64,000 nt of DNA, taken from the NCBI GenBank assembly GCA_023429135.1, contig JAEYWD010000124.1, positions 124,001 through 188,000 on the forward strand, read 5' to 3'. This DNA comes from Bacteroidota bacterium (GTDB lineage: Bacteria > Bacteroidota > Bacteroidia > Bacteroidales > JAAUTT01). A program made the translations under genes and the position numbers. Below, in pieces: positions 1-9,681 of the stretch; position 1 is the first letter of the stretch, and each line of letters begins with the position of its first letter. Under the pieces are notes generated by a model. That model did no database searches. It had not been told where the DNA came from and saw only the letters and a program-made list of their open reading frames with translations.

Positions 1-2257
1 ACCTCTTCAGTGGAGGCAGCCTGTTCATTGGAACCCTGGGATAATTCAACAGCCACGGCTTGCATTGATTGACCTGCTGTTACAATATTGCCTATTGCAA
101 CTTTAAATTGGGCAATCATACCCGAATTAGCTTTAACCATATTATCGAGAGCTTCCATTAGTTCATCTGCTTCAGAGCGTTTAGCCAAACTAACAGTAAG
201 ATCGCCGCTTGATACAAGTTTAGCTTTTTCTATTATCTCGTTATTGGCTATGAGCAGATTGTTCAGGTTGTTTTTAATAGTATTGAAATCACCATTATAG
301 TTATCGGTAATAACTGAGGGCAAATCGCCCTTACTGATTCGTTCCACATATTCGGCTGCTACATTCAGAGGTCCAATCACAGCATCGAGCGTTGAATTAA
401 TACCATCGACCATTTCTTTAAAACTGTAACTGAATTTCGAGGAATCGCCACGGGTAGCCAAGCGACCGGCTTTGGCAGCATCAACCAGCATAAGAATTTC
501 CTGGTTAAGTTCAAGCATTTTCTTTTTAACCTCATCAATGGCTGCCGTAATCTGGGCTTTTTTGCCAGGCAAACGATCCATATCTATACTCAGGTCGCCC
601 TGGGCATAGCGGCCCACCACTTCCACAACTTTCATTTTAACTGCAATATGCGACTGCACCAGTTCATTTATTTCCCGGGCCATTTCGGCATAAGCTCCCT
701 GGAATTTATTTACATCCATCACCTCGTCAATCATACCTAAACTATGTTGACGGCTCATTTCCTTGTGTTCGGAAAGAAGCGTGTTCAGGGCGTCGATACA
801 GGTGTTGAGGTTGTTCTTGATATCGTTGAAATCGCCATTATAATTATCCGTGATTTTGGCAGGAATGTCACCCTTGGATATTCTGTCGACATATTCGGCA
901 GCCACATTCAGAGGCCCAACAACAGCATCGAGCGTTGAATTAATGCCATCGACCATTTCTTTAAAACTGTAATTGAATTTCGAGGAATCGCCACGGGTTG
1001 CCAAACGACCCGCCTTGGCGGCTTCAACCAGCATAAGAATTTCCTGATTTAGTTCAAGCATTTTCTTCTTTACCTCATCAATAGCTGCGGTTATCTGTGC
1101 TTTCTTGCCGGGCAGGCGGTCCATGTCTATATTCAGGTCTCCCTGTGCATAGCGGCCTACCACTTCTACGACTTTCATTTTAACGGCAATATGCGACTGC
1201 ACCAGTTCATTTATTTCTTTGGCCATTTCGGCATAAGCACCCTGAAATTTATTTACCGCCATTACCTCGTCAATCATACCTAAGCCATGCTGACGGCTCA
1301 TTTCCTTGTGTTCGGAAAGAAGCGTGTTCAGAGCGTCGATACAGGTGTTGAGGTTATTCTTGATGATATTGAAATCGCCATTATAGGTATCAGTGATTTT
1401 TTCGGGTATTTCGCCTTTGGATATTTTATCCACATAATCGGCAGCTACATTCAGGGGGCCGATTACGGCATCAAGAGTTTTGTTGATCCCAACAGGAATA
1501 GCCTGAAATTCAAAGTTTATTTTTGATACATCTGCCCTTTGTGACAGTTTACCAGCAACTGCAGCTTCCACCAGAGTAGTGGTTTCAATTACCAGCTTTT
1601 TAATTATAGATTTGATATTGAAAGCTATTAACAACCCGGAAGCAATAGCTAGTAACACACCAAAAATGAGCAAAGAATACATGACACTTATACTTTCTTT
1701 TGCATTCTCTGCATTTTGGTTCGAGATGTCCTTTGCTACTTTAATATTATAATTAGCCATTACATCAAAAGCTTTTTCAAAATCTTCTGTTTCCTTTTGT
1801 ATCTTTCCGCGCAAAGCCTCTTCACATTTTGCGTCCTGATTGTTTTGTATAGTGGGTTTTATCTCATCTATGAAAGAGGCATAGGTATTAAAATGCTGTA
1901 TTGCAGTTTCAAAATTTCTTTTGTCTGTTTCGTCAATTAAAGTTGAACGATAAGCCGTTTCTGCTTCTTTAACTAATTTAACTAATTTATCATACTTATC
2001 CAGAAAGGTTTTTATCTCTTCCTGTTTTTCGGCTATAACGGCATTTCGAATGTATACTCTTGTCCTTTGAAATGCTGTTCCAATTTGAACAATATCCTTC
2101 ATTGGCAGAATAGTTTCATTATACATTCTCATATCCTCGTTTTTCAGAAACGAGATTTTAGAGATCCCTTCATACCCTATAAAACTGGCAATTAACGCAA
2201 TGGCATAAAGCCTGTTAAAAGTTTTGCCTGAATTGAGAATTTTTTAAACGCTTTCAT
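1..2257 (-). CDS. Methyl-accepting chemotaxis protein with poly-HAMP array (partial, frameshifted)
   Basis: Translating the minus strand gives a membrane chemoreceptor that is cut by the left window edge. Its order is: a start MKAFKKFSIQAKLLTGF, a first membrane helix, a periplasmic part of about 150 residues that looks like a four-helix-bundle sensor, a second membrane helix (around 1620-1690), then a long chain of about nine HAMP-like segments (repeated cores such as IGPLNVAAxYV and GRYAQGDL). The window ends in the start of the signalling domain (LSQGSNEQAASTEE). The ATG at 2255-2257 is in a different frame from the rest: one T appears to be missing in the T run at 2207-2209. This is either a true frameshift or a sequencing error. 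It follows cheA and cheW in the same direction, so it is the likely receptor of that array. The ligand is unknown. The family assignment is secure; whether the gene works is not. Confidence 0.85.
285..1480 (-). repeat. 543-bp tandem repeat inside the chemoreceptor gene
   Basis: The segment around 745 recurs almost unchanged at 1288, and that around 347 recurs at 890, giving a period of about 543 bp (181 codons) with a little over two copies. Each unit codes for roughly three HAMP-like modules. The boundaries given are approximate. Such in-frame repeats can expand or contract by recombination. Confidence 0.8.
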
Positions 2258-2404
2258 TTATTTTGTTTTATTGTTTATTAATAAAATGGCTTTCATCTTT
2301 CATTTAATTCATCAAGAGCTATGCTGATTATTGCAACTCTAAATCCTTTCAGCACCTTTGTTCCCTTCTTGATTCCAACTTTGCTTATTCACTCTTATGC
2401 TTTA

Positions 2405-2887
2405 TTACATATTTGAGTCAATTTCAACTTTCGATTCTCCAACAGCTTTTAGCTCGCTTCCGAGAAAAACATTATCTACGTCGAGCATTAGTATGAAGTC
2501 CTCGTTGAGTTTGTATATTCCTTTAAGGAATTCGGTATTAAGATCATGTCCCATCTGAGGAACAGGTTTTATATCATTATCATTTATGGTGATAACATCC
2601 CGAACATGATCTACAATAACCCCGGTCCGGAATTTTTCTGATTCCCGAGCAATATCCAGAACTATAATATTGAAGGAAGCATCCTTGTCACGATCCGGAA
2701 GATTAAATTTTACCCGCGATTCGAATACCGGAACAACGTCTCCGCGGAAATTAATTATGCCTTTTATAAAACCCGGCGTATTAGGTACCACCGTAATATG
2801 CTGTGTTTGCAGAACCTCCAGCACTTTTCCAACGTCTGTGGCAAACTGTTCACCACAAACCATAAAAGAAAGGTAAGTGTTTGTCAT
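2405..2887 (-). CDS. cheW: Chemotaxis adaptor protein CheW
   Basis: This 160-residue protein is one CheW domain. It begins MTNTYLSFMVCGEQFATDVG and contains the typical core VVPNTPGFIKGIINFRGDVVP (here split: PGFIKGIINFRG around residues 38-49) and a late VDHVRDV segment. CheW is cytoplasmic and couples membrane chemoreceptors to the kinase CheA. It starts 23 bp after cheA and precedes the chemoreceptor gene, as expected for an array operon. Length is normal for the family. The CheA next door also has its own CheW-like C-terminus, so both docking parts of an array are present. Confidence 0.93.
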   Translation of the reverse strand: MTNTYLSFMVCGEQFATDVGKVLEVLQTQHITVVPNTPGFIKGIINFRGDVVPVFESRVKFNLPDRDKDASFNIIVLDIARESEKFRTGVIVDHVRDVITINDNDIKPVPQMGHDLNTEFLKGIYKLNEDFILMLDVDNVFLGSELKAVGESKVEIDSNM

Positions 2888-2910
2888 ACTTTTTGTGATT
2901 AAAAATTTAT

Positions 2911-4890
2911 TTAATAATTGACTTTCCTGACTTTCTCTGCTTTAATCAACTCACGTGTGTCAATCATGAAGGCCATTGTGCCATCGCCCAACTGGCTAAC
3001 GGCTTCGAGGAAATTATTGTGATTTAAAAAATTGCCCATGGGCTTTAAAACCGCCTGATATTCGCCTACGATATAATCAGCCAGAATGGCGGCTATCAGG
3101 GTATCAGTTCTAAAAACAATTACTTTTACATCTTTGGGATATTCTCCTTTTATATTGAGGGTTTCTCTCAGGTCGAAATATTCAATTAGATGATCTTCAT
3201 AAGGAATAGTGCGGGTTCGTTGTCTGTAAATTAACTCGGACAAACTTATTTCGCTGCAAATAACGGTTTCTGCAAAAGGTATAATAAAGAATGATTCTCC
3301 TACTTTGAATAACAGGGTATCTAAAATAGATACCGACTGATGAAGAATGAGCGTAAATGTAGTTCCCGATTTCTCGACCGATTCAACACTTACATCACCC
3401 CGGAGTTCCTGTATTTTTTTTCGAACAACATCCATTCCCACACCCCGGCCGGATACACTTGTAAGGCTCTGTGCCGTTGAGAACCCTGGAATGAAAATCA
3501 TATCGAGAAGCTGTTTTTTGCTAACCTGTTCCTCTGCACCTATTAATCCTAGCTTAATGGCTTTGTTCCGAACCTTTTCCAGGTCTACCCCGTTACCATC
3601 GTCTTCAATTTTAAGCACTATTTTTCCTCCCGAATGATAAGCAGAAAGCTTAATAATCCCCGTTTCGGGTTTCCCATTTTTCCGGCGTTCTTCGGGAGTT
3701 TCAATACCGTGATCGATTGAATTTCGGATGATATGCATCAGGGGATCGAAAAGCTGTTCAATAGTAGATTTATCCAGCTCGGTTTCGGCGCCATGGACCT
3801 GAAAATCGATATGTTTTTCCAATTGTTTGGATAAGTCGCGGATGAGCCGCTGAAATCGAAGCACTAAATCGTTTATTGGCACCAATCGCAACTCCAGCGC
3901 ATTATCTCTGAAGTTTTTGGATAGATTATTCAGCTTTTCAACGGCCGATTCAAGAAACTCAAAATCCATTTGTTTCAGGGAAATGGCAATTTGAGAATTA
4001 ACCGTAACAAGCTCACTAACCAGAAACATTAGATAATCGAGCTTTTCATGGGTTACAGAAATCCGTCTTTTATCATTAATTGCAGCTACAGAAGTATTCT
4101 TGTCCGGTTTTTTCTCTTCCTTTGGTTTTGAATTAGCCATATTTACTGCTTCCAGTATACTAATCTCATTTTCACTCCTTAACAACTCGCCTTTTTCAAT
4201 ACCTTCAATGTCGGATTCGTTCAAATTACCTGCTAAAGAAAAAGAGCAGTCGTCTTCAATAAACATAAATATTCCTTTTACTTCATCTTCAGTTGCGGAA
4301 GTAAGAAGGGTTATATTCCATTCATCGCTTTTCTTCAGGTGCTCAATAATAAAAGTTCCTATTTCGGCCAGATCCCTGAAAATATTCAGGAAATTAATCC
4401 TCCGGAAGAATTGCTTTTCAGAGGTCGTTAATTTAATGTGCCATATTTGTTTACTATTTTCGAGGATAGAATTTTCTGGCTCAGCACTGCCGGTTACAGA
4501 TTCTGATAAGCAAAACCGGCCTATATTTTCCAATAATTCATTATGAGCCAAGCGTAGCGATTCATCAGCCAATTCTTCGTCGAACAGCAATTTTCGAATA
4601 TGATCAATGGCGGCAAAGGTTGTCTCGAAAATCTCTTTTGTAAATACCTGCTGCTTATCTCTTACTGCCTGGAATATGTGCTCGAGTTTATGTGTAAGCT
4701 CGTTAATATAGCTGAAACCATACATGCCACTAATGCCTTTTAAAGTGTGCATGCTCCGGAATGAAGATTCAACGAGCTCTTTATTAAAGGAATCCTGCTC
4801 TAATCCCAGGAGATCCGATTCATAACTGTTCAGAATCTCCTGAGCCTCTTCCAGGAAAACATTTTTGAATTTCTGAAGGATTGGATCCAT
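2911..4890 (-). CDS. cheA: Chemotaxis histidine kinase CheA
   Basis: The 659-residue protein has an N-terminal Hpt domain with phospho-accepting His48 in MHTLKG, a spacer with no clear CheY-binding domain (about 150-270), a dimerisation helix pair starting near KLDYLMFLVSELV, a CheA-type ATPase domain (HIIRNSIDHGIE N box, EDDGNGVD and GRGVGMDVV glycine boxes) and a C-terminal CheW-like domain. CheA passes phosphate from its Hpt His to a response regulator when receptors change state. The receiver gene 12 bp upstream is the obvious target. No cheR or cheB lies in the window, so adaptation enzymes are either elsewhere or absent. The identity is clear; the behaviour controlled (gliding, twitching or gene control) is not shown by the sequence. 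Confidence 0.94.
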   Translation of the reverse strand: MDPILQKFKNVFLEEAQEILNSYESDLLGLEQDSFNKELVESSFRSMHTLKGISGMYGFSYINELTHKLEHIFQAVRDKQQVFTKEIFETTFAAIDHIRKLLFDEELADESLRLAHNELLENIGRFCLSESVTGSAEPENSILENSKQIWHIKLTTSEKQFFRRINFLNIFRDLAEIGTFIIEHLKKSDEWNITLLTSATEDEVKGIFMFIEDDCSFSLAGNLNESDIEGIEKGELLRSENEISILEAVNMANSKPKEEKKPDKNTSVAAINDKRRISVTHEKLDYLMFLVSELVTVNSQIAISLKQMDFEFLESAVEKLNNLSKNFRDNALELRLVPINDLVLRFQRLIRDLSKQLEKHIDFQVHGAETELDKSTIEQLFDPLMHIIRNSIDHGIETPEERRKNGKPETGIIKLSAYHSGGKIVLKIEDDGNGVDLEKVRNKAIKLGLIGAEEQVSKKQLLDMIFIPGFSTAQSLTSVSGRGVGMDVVRKKIQELRGDVSVESVEKSGTTFTLILHQSVSILDTLLFKVGESFFIIPFAETVICSEISLSELIYRQRTRTIPYEDHLIEYFDLRETLNIKGEYPKDVKVIVFRTDTLIAAILADYIVGEYQAVLKPMGNFLNHNNFLEAVSQLGDGTMAFMIDTRELIKAEKVRKVNY

Positions 4891-4902
4891 GGCTTTAACG
4901 TT

Positions 4903-5313
4903 TTAGCTAATCCGCATATTTTTATATGGAATATAAATATGTCCTTTGCAAACATTGTTAATGGCTGTTGATAAAGACTTGAAAATATCCGATTTAAAAA
5001 CGCAGCCTCTAAACCCTACCTCAATGAGCTGGCGCAAAATCATCCGTTCCGAATGCATAGTAATTGCAATAATCTTAAGGCCGTACAAGTTTTTCAATAC
5101 CTCTTTGGTAGCCGTAAACCCGTCCATTCTGTCCATTTCAATATCCATCAGAATTACATCGGCCCTTTGCAGGTTGTGCAATGCTAAAAAATCTTCTCCG
5201 TTCGAAGCTTCAGCAATTACCATATGATGAAGTTCCTTCTCTATGTACATCTTCAAATCGGTTCTGAATCTAACATTGTCATCCACGATTATAATGTTTC
5301 GGGAAGTTTTCAT
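4903..5313 (-). CDS. Single-domain response regulator (receiver only), CheA operon
   Basis: The chosen start (ATG at 5311-5313, MKTSRNIIIVDDN) gives 136 residues. A longer reading from 5352 adds 13 residues with no homology look. The protein is a single receiver: acidic pair DD at 11-12, phospho-accepting Asp57 in ILMDIEMDRMDG, Thr in ITMHSER and Lys in VFKSD. The sequence resembles NarL/FixJ-type receivers, but no helix-turn-helix follows, so it should act by protein contact as CheY does. It sits 12 bp before cheA and is probably transcribed with it, which suggests it is the CheA output or a phosphate sink. The output partner is unknown. Confidence 0.85.
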   Translation of the reverse strand: MKTSRNIIIVDDNVRFRTDLKMYIEKELHHMVIAEASNGEDFLALHNLQRADVILMDIEMDRMDGFTATKEVLKNLYGLKIIAITMHSERMILRQLIEVGFRGCVFKSDIFKSLSTAINNVCKGHIYIPYKNMRIS

Positions 5314-5673
5314 ATTCTTGGTTTTTAGAATAATATAATAAAGGTACAACAATAGTTATGGCCTTTTCAAGAGTAAAAAACCTCAATTTGAGAGGAATAT
5401 CTAATAAAAATCAGTAGGAAAAAAAGCAAAGGGAACAGAGAGATTTTACCTATAGGGTCCAGGATGATTCTCACGAAGTATTTGCGGGTGATTGGGAACT
5501 GACCGCTAAAAAACACCAATTATACCTGAACAAGCAGTTATCATGAGTTTTAACTACAAACTATTCTGCAGTACTTAACCCACCGTGCATCTAAATGGAA
5601 CCGATGGGGCAGGCGTTGGAAAGGAATCTCATGGGTCCCCGTCAAACGTATTGAAAGAGGGATGTGTCCAGGA
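5314..5673. other. Spacer without a recognised gene
   Basis: This roughly 360-bp gap separates the NarL-type regulator from the chemosensory operon. A stop-free reading exists on the plus strand from about 5566 into the next gene, but it matches no family I know and is short. The promoter of the chemosensory operon presumably lies here; no clear TAnnTTTG box was found. Confidence 0.5.
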
Positions 5674-6360
5674 TTAAAAAGCTACTATTTTATTCTTAAT
5701 CGCATAAATTACCAGGCCAACGCTATTTTTTACACCTATCTTTTGGAGTAATTTAGATCTGTGATTATCGATAGTTTTGTTACTTAGGAAGAGTTTACCC
5801 GCAATTTCGTTAGTGTCGTAACCATTGCAAATAAGTTTCAGAATTTCTTCTTCTCTTTGGGTAAAGCGCATAGTATTATCATCATTCTTACGTTCTTTTG
5901 ACCTGTTAATTTCCACAATTACATTTTTCAGCAAATCGGGCGAAAAATAACAATCACCGGAGCTAACAGCATGAATAGCTTTTTCAAGCCCGGATTTGCC
6001 TGATGATTTGGAAATAAACCCTTTAACCCCGGCTCCAAGTAAAGCGGAGTAATGACTATAATCGTCGTACATGCTCAAAACTAAAATATTAATCCGGGGA
6101 TGTATCTGAAGAGCTTTCTCACTAGCGGTTATACCATCCATCACAGGCATATCGATATCCATTAAAACCAAATCGGGAATTTCTTTTTCAATTAATTTCA
6201 AAAATTCTTCACCATTGGCTGCTTCGGCAATTACCCTGCCCAAATTTTCGATCTCTATTAACGATTTAATGCCACTTCGGAACATTTCATGGTCGTCTAC
6301 AATAATAATTTTCACTTTGTTTACCGGCATAGTCTTATTTGCTGAGGTTTGTGTTAGCAT
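5674..6360 (-). CDS. NarL/LuxR-family response regulator
   Basis: This 228-residue regulator has a receiver with acidic pair at Asp22-Asp23, phospho-accepting Asp68 in LMDIDMPVMDG and Lys in FISKSSG, then a LuxR-type helix-turn-helix at about 160-225 (FTQREEEILKLICNGY, NEIAGKLFLSNKTIDNHRSK). It is a DNA-binding transcription factor switched on by phosphorylation. It overlaps the end of the upstream HisKA_3 kinase gene by 26 bp, so the two are translationally coupled and almost surely a cognate pair: HisKA_3 kinases normally phosphorylate NarL-type regulators. A second in-frame Met at residue 11 is a possible start. Its target genes cannot be told from the sequence. Confidence 0.93.
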   Translation of the reverse strand: MLTQTSANKTMPVNKVKIIIVDDHEMFRSGIKSLIEIENLGRVIAEAANGEEFLKLIEKEIPDLVLMDIDMPVMDGITASEKALQIHPRINILVLSMYDDYSHYSALLGAGVKGFISKSSGKSGLEKAIHAVSSGDCYFSPDLLKNVIVEINRSKERKNDDNTMRFTQREEEILKLICNGYDTNEIAGKLFLSNKTIDNHRSKLLQKIGVKNSVGLVIYAIKNKIVAF

Positions 6361-8560
6361 TTAATGGTAATACAATAACAACTTTCATTAATGAATTTTC
6401 TTCTGTATTAAAGTTAATTAAACCTTTTAAACTTTTTATTCTTTGGATCATATTTTGTATTCCCATGCCTTTTGAGGTTTTTATTACTTCATTATAAGAA
6501 AATCCTTTACCATCATCGGTATAAACAACCGAAAGTAACTCTTTTGCGCAATTAGGTTGTATCAGTATATTAACATTTTTGGCCTGTGCATATTTTAATG
6601 TATTGTTGATTAATTCTGACAGAATTCTATATAAGGTAATTTCAATCTGAGGGTCATATCTTATCTCGACATTCGATTTAAGATCGATAAATAGTTTTTG
6701 AGTCACGTTAATTTTTGCCACCAGTTGTTTTAATGCCGCAATCAATCCAAATTGAGTGAGCATTCTGGGACTTAGCCTGTTTGAAATTTCCTTGGTAGCC
6801 ATTATAGCATCGTCAATGTTTTGGAGACCGGTAGCGATAATACCACGTCGTTTTTCCGGTTCTTCGGTTTCGGCAAGCCATTCGAAATACAATTTAACAA
6901 TAGACAGCATGGGCCCCAAGCCGTCGTGAAGCTCCTGCGATAGCTTGTTACGCTCATTTTCCTCGGCCGATATAATGGCACGTAATATTTTTCTTTCAGT
7001 TTCTTTTTTGTCGGTTATATCGCAATTACTACCACGATGTCCTAAAAGTTTCCCATTTGCATCATAAACAGGTTGACTAATGTGCTCTATCCATACCTCA
7101 GCACCATTTTTATGGATTATTTTAAACTGAGAAACAATTTTATCCACATCCGATGGTCTGTTTATTACCTGGTTGATATATTCCGTTCGATATTCTGGGT
7201 GGATAATTTCAATCTGTAGTTGCGAATCATTAATAAACTCTTCGGCTGTATAACCTGTAAGTCTGAAACAGGAAGGAGAGCAATAGATAAATTTGTTATC
7301 GGGCGAAAGCCAGAATTCCCAGTTGAATGTATTATCGGCAACAATCCTGTATTTTCGTTCGGAGTCGGCAAGGGCTGTTTCCATTATCTTACGGTTAGTG
7401 ATGTCTTCTTTTACAGCCAAATAGTTGGTTATTTCGCCATTGCTCCCGAAAACCGGAGTAATAGAAGCCAACTCCCAAAAAAATTCCCCGTTTTTTTTCT
7501 TATTCTGAAATTCGCCAAACCAGACTTTTCCCGACGCAAGCATTTGCCACATTTTGTTGTAATAGTAGGCTGTCATATTTCCTGTTTTGAATATCCTGGG
7601 GTTTTGTCCCAGAACTTCATCAGCAGAATAGCCGGTGACTTCGGTAAACTTCGGGTTTACATATTCAATATTTCCGTTTGTGTCGGTAATTATAACCGAG
7701 ACAGGACTTTGCTCAAGGGCCCTTGATAATTTGCGTAACTCATTTTCGGCATGTTTCCGTTCGGTAATGTCTTTAATAACTCCGTCGTACGATATTAAAT
7801 TTCCATTATTGTCCTTTATAAGTATGTTAGTATCGCAAACCCATTTAATGATCCCACTTTTACAGCGGATGCGATGTTCCAACGGTGGCACTTCAATTCC
7901 GTCCAGGATCTTTTGAACATGTTCCCTCACTTTATCCCGGTCATCGGGAACAACCATGTTAAGCCATAAATAAGGATCGTCCTGGAATTCTTCAGATGTA
8001 TATCCGGTTAGCACATGACAGGCAACTCCCTGGATAGTACTTACCGGTTGTCCATTTTCGACCTGTACGGAATATAAATAATCGGTTAAACCCTCTGTAA
8101 TGCGCCGGTATCTCTTTTCGCTTTCACGTAATGCTTCTTCGGCTTCTTGTTTCTTTTGCTCCAGTAACCTATGTTCCGATCTGGTTTGAGCCTCTCTTAA
8201 TTCTCTTTCAATGGCTGGAAGCAGACGTTGGGGGTTATTTTTCATGATATAGTCGTGAGCGCCCATTTTCATGGCGTTAACTGCTACATCTTCACCTATA
8301 GTTCCTGAAATTATTATAAACGGTAAATCAAAGCCCATCTCCTTCATAATTTCCAGAGCCTCCAACCCGTTAAACTGAGGCATAGCGTAATCCGATAGAA
8401 TAATATCCCATGTTTTTTCCTTCAGGGCTTTCCTTACAGCCTGAGCCGTATCCACCCTTTCGAAATTGACGGAATATCCAGCTTTTTCAATTTTATGGAG
8501 AATCAAAAACGAATCATCTTCCGAATCCTCGATTATTAATACCTGTAAACTGGGCTTCAT
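6335..8560 (-). CDS. Receiver-PAS-PAS-PAS HisKA_3 sensor histidine kinase
   Basis: The 741-residue protein has no membrane segment and is probably cytoplasmic. In order: an N-terminal receiver (Asp57 in ILSDYAMPQFNG), a coiled linker, three PAS domains with PAC tails (about 145-275, 278-400, 405-525; motifs such as GYTSEEF, GYSADEVLG, GYTAEEF), then a HisKA_3 domain with His545 in SQELHDGLGP and a small ATPase domain (ELINNTLKYA, DDGKGF, KGMGIQNM). The receiver placed before the kinase suggests it receives phosphate from another kinase and tunes this one. It overlaps the Rcp1-like receiver gene by 4 bp and the NarL regulator by 26 bp, so all three form one operon. Signals sensed by the PAS domains are unknown. 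Confidence 0.93.
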   Translation of the reverse strand: MKPSLQVLIIEDSEDDSFLILHKIEKAGYSVNFERVDTAQAVRKALKEKTWDIILSDYAMPQFNGLEALEIMKEMGFDLPFIIISGTIGEDVAVNAMKMGAHDYIMKNNPQRLLPAIERELREAQTRSEHRLLEQKKQEAEEALRESEKRYRRITEGLTDYLYSVQVENGQPVSTIQGVACHVLTGYTSEEFQDDPYLWLNMVVPDDRDKVREHVQKILDGIEVPPLEHRIRCKSGIIKWVCDTNILIKDNNGNLISYDGVIKDITERKHAENELRKLSRALEQSPVSVIITDTNGNIEYVNPKFTEVTGYSADEVLGQNPRIFKTGNMTAYYYNKMWQMLASGKVWFGEFQNKKKNGEFFWELASITPVFGSNGEITNYLAVKEDITNRKIMETALADSERKYRIVADNTFNWEFWLSPDNKFIYCSPSCFRLTGYTAEEFINDSQLQIEIIHPEYRTEYINQVINRPSDVDKIVSQFKIIHKNGAEVWIEHISQPVYDANGKLLGHRGSNCDITDKKETERKILRAIISAEENERNKLSQELHDGLGPMLSIVKLYFEWLAETEEPEKRRGIIATGLQNIDDAIMATKEISNRLSPRMLTQFGLIAALKQLVAKINVTQKLFIDLKSNVEIRYDPQIEITLYRILSELINNTLKYAQAKNVNILIQPNCAKELLSVVYTDDGKGFSYNEVIKTSKGMGIQNMIQRIKSLKGLINFNTEENSLMKVVIVLPLNANTNLSK

Positions 8561-9015
8561 TTATGAGGAGAATTTTTTTTTACCGGAGGGCCTTCATTGA
8601 GTATCAGCCAATATAACCCCAAGTTATTGACAGCTTGAGCAAACTGACTGAAACTGACAGGCTTTCGCACATAGCTGTTAACTCCTAAGCTATAGCTGCT
8701 TATTATGTCCTGTTCTTCTTTGGATGAGGTAAGTATTACTACAGGCAAAAGGCGTGTGAGATCGTTGGACCTGATTTGTCGCAGTACTTCCAAGCCATCT
8801 ATTTTGGGTAGTTTAATATCGAGCAGGATCAGGGTAGGCATTTCATTCAGGTCTCTATCCGAATATGCGCCCTTACCAAACAGAAAATCGAGCGCCTCCG
8901 CTCCGTCGTATACAACCTTAACCTCGTTGGTAATATTGTTCTTCTTGAATGCGTGAATTGTTAATTCAACATCATCAGGATTATCTTCCACCAGCAAAAT
9001 AGTTTTGTTTTCCAT
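8557..9015 (-). CDS. Rcp1-like single-domain response regulator
   Basis: The 152-residue protein is a receiver of the Rcp1 type, recognisable by LLVEDNPDDVELTIHAF, the insertion GKGAYSDRDLNEMP, phospho-accepting Asp66 in LILLDIKLPKIDG, ILTSSKEE and the SYVRKP lysine. Rcp1 is the partner of cyanobacterial phytochrome Cph1 and has no DNA-binding part. It is the first gene of the three-gene operon with the receiver-PAS kinase (4-bp overlap). The phytochrome-like kinase modules (SHDLRAPLRGI) in the three large kinases just upstream are the class that normally feeds Rcp1-like receivers, so this may be their shared target; that is inference. Confidence 0.9.
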   Translation of the reverse strand: MENKTILLVEDNPDDVELTIHAFKKNNITNEVKVVYDGAEALDFLFGKGAYSDRDLNEMPTLILLDIKLPKIDGLEVLRQIRSNDLTRLLPVVILTSSKEEQDIISSYSLGVNSYVRKPVSFSQFAQAVNNLGLYWLILNEGPPVKKNSPHK

Positions 9016-9681
9016 AGTATTTTTATTTAGCAGTTTCTACAAATAAAGTGAAGGAGTTGAGTGGAGAAATAGCCTCAATCAAGTGCAAGTGTGCTTCTCA
9101 ATTCAGGTCATCCTTATCTTCCTATCAAAACTGCCGGGAAAAGTTATAAATGTTCTCATTATTCAATGTTTCAAGGCTGGTTTAACCGGCAGTTGTAATG
9201 GAGAGAGCCCTTCTTTCCTGTAAAGTTATATTCCTTCTTGTTTTAAAAATTTAAATTTTCAATCTTTTCTAAATTTAGTATATATCAGGAATATAATCAA
9301 CTCTTCTGAATTAAATTCGAAACAATAGGATATTGGCAACATATTTTGAGAAAGATAATTTGAATGTAAACGGTGCTTTCGATAAATATTATCGATATCG
9401 TTACTAGTGGTATCTGCAATGAAAGAAACCATTTTTTTGTTATAAGAACGTTGCGTATGCGGCCATTTTTTGTAATTTTTATCGAATATTATAAGTCCCC
9501 AGGCCGGCCAGAAAAATAAATGTGATTTCAGTTTTAGGTTTAGTTGTTACTAAATACTGCGTGAGAAATCTTACAATAAATCATAGCAATTCTTACCAAT
9601 TCAGAACTATTTTACATTTCTATCACTTTATGGATTTGGTGTGTTTTTTTCTAGTACGCGGCTAAATTATTTTGAGATATT
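9016..9681. other. AT-rich spacer without a recognised gene
   Basis: This 666-bp gap lies between the last Reg_prop kinase and the Rcp1-like receiver operon. I found no ORF of meaning, no tRNA and no clear remnant. A short palindrome CGATAAATATTATCG sits at about 9379-9393. A weak TAACTTTA box on the minus strand near 9224-9231 could serve the receiver operon. Confidence 0.5.

Noticed and set aside
4100..4546. 148-codon ORF antisense to cheA
   Set aside because: It lies fully inside a secure gene; composition is that of a shadow frame.
5530..5673. Stop-free plus-strand stretch rich in Trp and Arg, considered as an intron maturase or transposase remnant
   Set aside because: Too short and no motif of any such family could be recognised.
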